From Boesenbergia rotunda (taxonomy: Eukaryota; Streptophyta; Magnoliopsida; Zingiberales; Zingiberaceae): a DNA stretch of 64,000 bases. The DNA is taken from the NCBI GenBank assembly GCA_024364735.1, contig JAGFNQ010004022.1:139838-203837 (forward strand), read 5' to 3'. A program made the position numbers and the translations under genes. The notes under the pieces are model-generated. The model saw only the letters and a program-made list of their open reading frames with translations. It had not been told where the DNA came from and did no database searches. This document shows positions 56,516 through 64,000 of the stretch, one piece after another. The number at the start of each line of letters is the position of its first letter. The first letter of the stretch is position 1.

Positions 56516-58256
56516 CGGTTAGTGTTCGACATAATCATATAATTGTTTTGCGGAAAACTTTGTCATGATCTCAATTTTGGAAAAATTTCCAATTATGGAA
56601 ACTTTCCAATTATGATAAATTTTAGATTTAGGAATTTCAAAGTTTGGAAATCCTCATGAAATTTCGCAAACTTTTGAAATATCCTAGTTTCTGAAATTTT
56701 ATGATAATTGTGAAAACATCCCATCTTTGGAAACTTTCCAATTTTGGAAATATCCTATTTTGGAAATTTTCCAATTTTGGAAATTTTCCAATTTTGGAAA
56801 TATGTAAGTTTTCTTTGTACCAGAAACTTACAATTATTCTGAAAACCTATTATGAAATCTCGCAATTTTGGGCACTTTCTTTTAAGAAAGTCTAGACAAA
56901 TTTATGGATCATTAATTGACAATTAAATTCGAATTGGTTTTAAATTATTAACAAAATTCTTTATTTTGGATTGAGCCTCGAGGAGCCGTCCAATTTAAAG
57001 TTAGTTGTTGTAATTTAATTTCCCATTTTGAATAAAATTGTCATATTTAATTTGGATTGAGCCTCGGGGAGCCGTCCAAATTGGATTTACAATAAATTTC
57101 TTTTCTTTGGGTATCTGAGCCTCAGGGAGCCACCCTTAGAAAATAATTTGTTGTAATTAATTAATCCATGAATAAAATATGTGATCAAATTTTGGAAATT
57201 TGATTTAAGAGGTGATGCTCTTACATATTGTTGTCTCCAAAATTAATTAGGAAAATGGTTTCCTATAGAGTTTTCTTAAATGAGATTTTCATGAAAATAA
57301 TATGTGGTTGAATTAAGGAAATCCCTCTCTTAATTTAATAAGATTTGATTTAGAGAAATCAAAGTCTTAAACATATTATTTCTGAAATTGATTATGACAA
57401 TTTAGGAAATTATTTCCCAAAACAATTCCTTGAATAAAGTATGAAATCGGGATTTGGAAATCCGGTTCCTAATCCAATTGATGAGAGTTGATAAATTAAG
57501 TCACATACATACTTTATTAAGGAAATCGTTAGTCATGACATAATTATATGTCATGAATGTGCTTTGAAAAGAAAGGATAAGACCCAAAACCCCTTACAAA
57601 ATATTAAGGCTAACACCTTCCATTAATATGGTTAGAATCGGAGTTTTGTTTCTCGTTTGGGTTGATGGACACATCCTTGCCCGGCTTGAACCTCAACATG
57701 TTCAAACCATGGAATTAGTTTATAAATAATATAGTTGGAGTTAGAGGTCAATCCTTAGTTTTGGTTGTTGGACACATCCAAGTCTGACTAAACGGTTGAA
57801 TGAGCTCCAACCATATTAAAACTATTTCTTGATTAATGGGTCAGCCTTAAGCTTGGAGCATCGATTTGTTGTGTCACAGCCAAGGTCGATGCAAAGAGAG
57901 GTGCAGTTGGGTGCTATGTACATTGTTACATACTTGTTAATGAGTTAACAACCCAATGATTTATGCAAACATTCAATTAGTTGATAGCATAAAGTGATAG
58001 TTACATATATGTGATATGTAATCGGTATAATTACCTACCTTCATTGCTAAGAATAACTTGATGGCCACAGCCATGGTTGTTCTTATCTATGGTTGGATAT
58101 CAACCTATTTGGAGATGTTCCTACGATCTCCCGAATTGATAAAAAGGGTTATTCAATTTGAAAAATAAATAGGATTTTATTAATGTATGTTGATACATTC
58201 TTTAATCATTCTTCTCACATAAGCTCAATTTGTATTTCTAGGATAATCACTCGATC
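56516..58256 (+). mobile_element. Copia I leader
   Basis: A long untranslated leader. Near-palindromes of TTTCCAA-TTTTGGAAA type recur at 56575-56830. Three blocks with GAGCCTCGGGGAGCC-like words lie at about 56977, 57060 and 57117, the last joined to a primer-site-like GGGTATCTGAGC. Confidence 0.75.
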
Positions 58257-59033
58257 ATGTCTTCTCTGAATTTGCGTTCCATTTTGGACGCTAATAAACT
58301 GACTGGGCCAATCTTCATGGACTGGCTTCGAAACCTGAGGATAGTCCTCAAGGCAGAGAAGCTTACTTATGTCCTTGAAGATCAACTTCCCGACCGTCCT
58401 CCAGAAAATGCAACTCCAGACCAATTGTTGGCCTATCAGAAAGATGTGACCGATACTGAACTTGCAAGTTGCATCATGCTAGCCGCTATGGTACCTGAGC
58501 TGCAAAAGCAGCATGAGCATATGGATACTTATACCATCATCTTCCATCTTCATGAGTTGTTTGAAGAGCAGGCGAGATCCGAAAGGTTCGAAGTCTCCAG
58601 ACTCCTCTTCACCTCTAGGATGCAGGAAGGCACTTCTGCCTCACAGTTTGTGTTAAAGATGTTGGGGTACATTGAGCGACTGAGCACACTCGGTTTTGCA
58701 ATGGATCATGAACTAAGTATTGACTTAATTCTGCATTGTTTGCCCAAAAGTTATTCACAATTGGTGATGAACTATCGGATGAACAAGTTGGAAACTACCA
58801 TTCCTGAGTTGCTCAACCTGCTGAAGACTGTAGAGCCTTCTGTAAAGCAGGATCAAAAGACGGTACTGTTAGTTGGTTCCTCGAAGAAAGGTTCTAAGAG
58901 GAAAGCCAAAGAACAAAATAAAGGAAAGAAGAAAAGGCCAAAAAGTCTGAAAAGACACCAAAAGGTACTTGCCATCACTGTGGCAAGGAGGTTCACTGGC
59001 GAAGAAACTTCAAGGTTTATCTTGAGTCCTTGA
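58257..59033 (+). pseudogene. gag: Copia I gag, frameshifted near its end
   Basis: 258 residues from MSSLNLRSILDANKLTG. The copia gag domain is complete (MDWLRNLRIVLKAEKLTYVL, FEVSRLLFTSRMQEGTS, YRMNKLETTIPELLNLL). Near 58932 it has four A where copia H has five, so the last 35 codons are out of frame. In the other frame the zinc knuckle reads CHHCGKEVHWRRNF, with the last Cys changed to Phe. It would assemble but probably bind RNA poorly; that is inference. Confidence 0.9.
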
Positions 59034-62000
59034 AGAAGAAGGCATCCGATGCCCCATCCTCTTCAGGTATCTTCGTTATTGAATGTCACTCTATTTCCTC
59101 AAATACCTGGGTACTTGATACTGGGTGTAGCTCACATATATGTAATGACATACAGGGGCTAAGGAATAGAAGGAGACTCGTCAAAGGAGAAGCGAATTTG
59201 CGAGTTGGAAATGGAGCAAAGATTGCTGCTGTTGCCATCGGAACATATTTGCTAAAGCTCCCCACTGGACGTGTCTTAGAATTGGATAATTGTTATTTTG
59301 TTCCTTCGTTAATAAAGAACATTGTATCTATTTCATGTTTGAATGAAAAGGGTTATCATTTAACTTTTAGTAACAATTGTTGTTACATAACTTTAAATGG
59401 CGTTCTTTATGGGAATGGAACTTTGTGCAATGGTATCTACACGTTAGATTTATCCGGTGACGTTTTCAATATCGAAGTTAGCAACAAACGTGCTCGAATA
59501 GATAATCGAATAGACTCCTACACGTGGCATTGTCGTCTTGGCCATGTAAGTAAGAAACGCATGACCAAATTACACCGATGTGGAATTTTAGAATCATTTG
59601 AACACGGTTCATTTAATACATGCGAATCATGCTTAAAAGGCAAGATGGCCAAATTACCCTTTTCTAGAAAAGGTAATCCAGTGGGAGAATTGCTTGGTCT
59701 AATACATACTGATGTATGTGGACCAATGTCAACTCTTGCACAAGGAGGCTATAGCTACTTCATCACCTTTATCAATGATCACTCACGATTCGGGTACGTG
59801 TTCTTGATGAAACACAAATCTGAAGCTTTTGAGAAATTCAAAGAGTTCAGAAAAGAAGTAGAGAAACAGCTTGGCAAAAGTATTAAGATACTTCGATCCG
59901 ATCGGGGTGGTGAATACTTAAGTCAAGAGTTTCAAGATTATCTTAGGGACAATGGGATATTGTCCCAATGGACTCCGCCGTATACACCACAGCATAATGG
60001 TGTATCTGAGAGGCGCAACCGAACCTTGATGGACATGGTTAGGTCGATGATGAATCATGCAACTCTTCCAAAATCCTTTTGGAGCTATGCACTTAAGACA
60101 GCTGTTTACTTGCTAAACAGAGTCCCGACCAAGGCAGTCTCTACTACTCCATATGAGACATGGAATAGTAAGAAACCTCACTTAACTTACCTTAAGATAT
60201 GGGGTTGTCCTGCTTATGTGAAGCGGACTGTATCAGACAAATTGGATGCTAAGTCTAATAAATGTCTATTTATTGGATACCCTAAGGAAACGAAGGGTTA
60301 CCAATTCAATCATCCCTTGGAACAAAAGGTGTTTGTTTCAAGGCATGCTATATTTCTGGAAAGAGAATTTCTTTTACAAGAAAACAGTGGGAGTGGCATT
60401 GAACTTGATGAAGTTCAAGAAACTCCAATAGACATTACAGAGACACCTAGTCTAGACCCTCAACCAATAACTCATAATGATGAGCTATCAGTTGAACCTA
60501 AAACAACACCACCTCTTCGTAGGTCTGATAGGACACGCAATATTCCTGAGAGATACGGATTTCTTATAACCGAATCGAATGACGTGTTACTCATAAGCGA
60601 TGACGAACCTATCAGTTATGAAGATGTTCTGAAAAATTCGGAAAGGGGCAAATGGCTTGAAGCCATGAAGTCAGAAATGGATTCCATGTACGAAAATCAA
60701 ATATGGGACTTGGTTAACCCACATGAAGGGATTAATCCCATAGGGTGCAAGTGGGTTTTCAAGAAGAAAACCGACATCGAAGGTAATGTTGTTACCTTTA
60801 AGGCTAGACTAGTGGCAAAAGGATATCTTCAAAAACAAGAAATTGATTATGACGAAACCTATTCGCCAGTAGCTATGCTTAAATCCATTCGGATGCTCCT
60901 AGCCTTAGCAGCTCATTATGATTATGAGATATGACAAATGGATGGAAAAACATCTTTCCTTAATGGAAACCTGCTTGAGGATGTATACATGATACAACCT
61001 GAAGGTTTCAAATCGGTTGATAAAACCAAAGTATGCAAGCTTCGACGATCCATATATGGACTGAAGCAAGCATCCAGGAGCTGGAACATCCGTTTTGATG
61101 AGACAATCAAAGAGTTTGGTTTCTCACAAAATCTTGACGAACCTTGCGTGTACAAGAAGGTTAGCGGGAGTGCAGTCGTATTCCTAGTATTATATGTCGA
61201 TGACATATTACTTATAGGAAACGATATATCAGTTTTACAGACAGTTAAAATTTGGTTGTCCAAAACTTTCTCCATGAAAGATCTGGGAGAAGCAACCTAT
61301 ATCCTAGGGATTAGAATCTATAGAGATAGATCAAAACGGTTGCTTGGTCTTTCGCAGTCTACATATATAGACCGAGTGCTAAAAAGGTTTAGCATGTCGG
61401 AATCCAAGAAAGGTTACCTTCCCATCAGGCATGGGATCAATATTTCAAAGTCTATGTGTCCGCGCACAGAAGATGAGAGGATTTGCATGAATAAGATTCC
61501 TTATGCATCCGCGATAGGATCTATCATGTATGCTATGTTATGTACAAGGCCCGATGTATCGTATGCTTTGAGCGTCACAAGCAGATACCAGTCGGATCCA
61601 GGAATGGATCATTGGGCGGCTGTCAAGACAATCCTTAAGTACTTAAGAAGAACTAAGGATGTGTTCCTAATATATGGAGAAGGAGATATGGTAATACGTG
61701 GGTATACAGATGCCAGTTTCCAGACAGATAAGGATGATTCCAAATCTCAGTCTGGATACGTATTTACTTTGAATGGAAGCGCAATAAGTTGGAAAAGTTC
61801 CAAACAAGACACCGTAGCGATTCTACCACGGAAGCGGAATATATTGCAGCTTCGGAAGCAGCAAAGGAAGCAGTCTGGATCAGGAAGTTTGTCTCAGATC
61901 TGGGTGTGGTTCCAACCATTGATGAAGCAGTGCCGGTTTACTGCGACAACAATGGAGCTATTGCACAAGCAAAGGAACCAAGGTCTCATCAGCGATCCAA

Positions 62001-62178
62001 ACACATGCTTCGCCGCTATCATCTGATCAGAGAGATTATAAGTAGGAATGACATACAAATTGAGAAAATTCCCACTGAAAGGAATTTAGCGGATCCTTTA
62101 ACTATGGCCTTGGCTCAGAGCAAGTTTGAGGGTCATGTTAGAGCCTGTGGTATTGGATACCGTAGCGATTGGCATTAG
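59030..62178 (+). pseudogene. pol: Copia I pol: protease, integrase, RT, RNase H, two breaks
   Basis: The polyprotein that processes, copies and integrates the element. In order: the protease with its active site TWVLDTGCSSHIC, the pre-integrase zinc region (WHCRLGHVSKKRM, CESCLKGKM), the integrase core (Asp in HTDVCGP, Asp in RSDRGGEY, Glu in SERRNRTL), the RT (FKARLVAKGY, then YVDDILLIGND), and the RNase H (YTDASFQTDKDD). A TGA at 60932-60934 stands where copia RTs have Trp, within EI-QMD. One G is missing near 61816, shifting into another frame; the correct frame resumes at 61789-62178 (DSTTEAEYIAASEAAKE to the end). Otherwise nearly full length. Confidence 0.93.
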
Positions 62179-62180
62179 GC

Positions 62181-62192
62181 CAAGTGGGAGTT
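62181..62192 (+). other. Polypurine tract of copia I
   Basis: CAAGTGGGAGTT immediately before the 3' LTR. Confidence 0.75.
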
Positions 62193-64000
62193 TGTTAGTA
62201 ATATGAGAGAAGTGTCCTAAGGCAATCGCCTTATGATTGTAAACATTTATTTTAATAAATGAGAATTCACTATTTGAGTATACATGTTTGTGTATTTGAT
62301 TGGGATCCTAAACTCATTTACTGAATGTCCGCAATACAATTCACAGCATGAGAGAATTGTGATGGATTCACAACTAGTGATTATCTCTACATGTGCAATT
62401 GTAAAGTATTGAAATTGTCCCTAGTCGATGAATTGATAAATACGGACACTATCAATTCTGTTGAGACTAGCATGAGTTATTCTCTAATCAGCTGATTCTC
62501 ACTGGCTGGTGACATTGGGATGTCCGGAGATAAACATGAATGCTAGTTAAGGGAACTAGTTCATTGGAGTGACTAGCTGTAAAACTTCATATGGAAATCT
62601 ATACAAAGATATGTCAATGAAGTTCTTACTACAGCTTAAGTGCGATGTTCCTTTGAGTTGCGGTGTTCAAGTCATCTTGGTCATGGAGACTTATACTTTA
62701 ACATCTTAAGCAAGTATCTCCAAGAAGGTGTGGACCCAGGATGGTTGGGTATAAGCCGAAGTGCCCGAAGATGTTTGAACAGCCTACAAAGGATTCACCA
62801 CTCCTTGCGAGGAGATGCATACCCAAGGCCTATCGTCGGATTGTTACTCAAAGCCTCTGGCTAGAGCATGTCATGTTTAGAGTATGAGTCTCTTAAATAC
62901 ATGAGAGTAATTAGAAATCCAAAGGACGAGAAAGACACTACTTGGGCTAGGTGTGACATAGTCAGCCTAGTGGGGACTGACACACACAGACCATGTCCTG
63001 AACGAAGTGGGTATAAAATGGTGAAGGGAATGAGGCACGATTCATTAGAGCTGCTGAAGGGTTTCAGAATTATTTCTGAGGTCAACCGTTGATCTTTCGA
63101 TTAATTGGGGGTCATGATGTACTACTAGGTGCCACTCATGATCGTTCTATAATTGGTTGATTATAGACGGCCAACATAAATCGAAAGCCTATTTAGTCAC
63201 ACGCACTACGAGTAATCCGAAGGATTTAAAACGAGTTGAAAATTGGAGTTTCCGATCAAGAGAAATAAGTCGAATCTGAATTAATCAGAGGCGCAACGGA
63301 AGCTTAAAATGGCTAAGTCTTTTGAAGGCTTATTGGGCGAATTAAATGAGTTTAATTCGCGAGGGCTTTGACTTGGTTTGGCCGGCCAAAGAGGGTGCCC
63401 ACCCTCTTTGGTTTGGCCGGCCACCACAAGGAGAGAAAACCAATTAATTTGGTTTAAATTATAAAATAAATCAAGTGCGATTTGTTTTATAAAAATTATG
63501 GATAAATAAATTAATTTATATAAAGAAATTTATATAAAGAAAATTGTAGAAATTTATTCTTTTTATGAAAATTAAAATGAATCATGAATTGGTTTAATTT
63601 TAATTTATAAAATCAATTATGAATTGATTTTTTCATGATAAGAAAATTTCATACAAATTTTATTCCATAATTAAAAAGAGAGATGTATTTGTTTTATTAT
63701 AAAGTTAGTTATAATAAAACTAGGCATAACGGAATAATTCACAAGAAAATTTATAAGATAAATTTCTTATGAAAATTTTTCCGTTAATTACGTTAAAGGG
63801 GAGACTTGGCAAGGGAGAGGCTACTATATAAAGGAACCAAAGGCAAGCCTTGAATTCCAACCAATTAATCAAGAGATTAGTAGCTCCCTCTCTCTCTCCA
63901 ACTCTCTCTCTCTCTCTAGGGCCGGCGCCCCTCTCTCTCTCTAGGGCCTGCTCTCTCTCCTCCCCTAGGGCCGGCGCACATCCCAAGGGTGGCGAGAGCT
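62193..64000 (+). repeat. 3' LTR of copia I, cut by window end
   Basis: The first 1808 bases of the LTR, matching 54228 onward. It includes a TATA box near 63824-63834 and the CT repeat. Differences from the 5' LTR are few, suggesting a young insertion. Confidence 0.93.

Larger units (their letters stand above)
54228..64000 (+). mobile_element. Copia I: Ty1/copia element, right end outside window
   Basis: Same family as copia H, in sense orientation, inserted near the end of G2 pol after ATAGA (54223-54227), the presumed target site. It has a 5' LTR, primer site, leader, gag, pol and most of a 3' LTR. The second target copy cannot be seen. Confidence 0.93.

Overview
The window is a nest of plant LTR retrotransposons, and no host gene is recognisable. 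It contains Ty3/gypsy chromovirus-like copies (LTRs 2.6-3.2 kb, integrase plus chromodomain-like tail, initiator-tRNA-Met primer site), Sirevirus-like and other Ty1/copia copies, and one gypsy-type element with an Athila/Tat-style primer site. This points to a large-genome flowering plant; a monocot such as a Zingiberales species is only a guess.

Layout, left to right. 1-3050: leader and 5' LTR of gypsy B (minus; body lies left of the window), inserted in the 3' LTR of gypsy A. 3051-12040: gypsy A (minus), which keeps integrase and chromodomain only and carries a deleted gypsy element E (4060-6829, target duplication GCACA). 12041-15398: end and 3' LTR of gypsy C (plus), itself inserted in copia D. 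15399-26328: gag and 5' LTR of Sirevirus-like copia D (minus), whose LTR is split by element F (17424-26201, duplication CTCAC). F has no pol and carries one long Gln-rich/repeat-protein frame. 26329-27441: unassigned. 27442-39532: 3' part of gypsy G1 (plus), split by copia H (27613-37716, minus, duplication CCCAT). 39533-50792: one gypsy LTR serving both as G1's 3' LTR and G2's 5' LTR, split by Sirevirus-like element J (41189-49798, duplication GTAAG). 50793-54227: gypsy G2, decayed and lacking gag. 54228-64000: copia I (plus, same family as H), inserted in G2 and running off the right edge.

Relative order of insertion follows from the nesting: D before C before A before B and E; D before F; G1/G2 before H, I and J. 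Most coding frames are broken by stops, small indels or deletions. The longest intact ones are G1 RNase H-integrase-chromodomain, J gag and the second half of the F frame.

The most unusual part is element J. It has gag but no protease, integrase or reverse transcriptase. It carries a second gene (45870-47169) with its own TATA box, a frame-preserving 127-bp intron and an upstream array of GGGCGCCC palindromes and phased GTCAAA boxes. The same palindromes precede the TATA box in J's LTRs. Upstream of these, each J LTR holds an array of about 15 short hairpins in which the stems vary but stay paired and the loop stays nearly constant. Element F, with a Gln/Asn/Phe-rich head and a roughly 27-residue Cys-containing repeat, is the second candidate for something undescribed.
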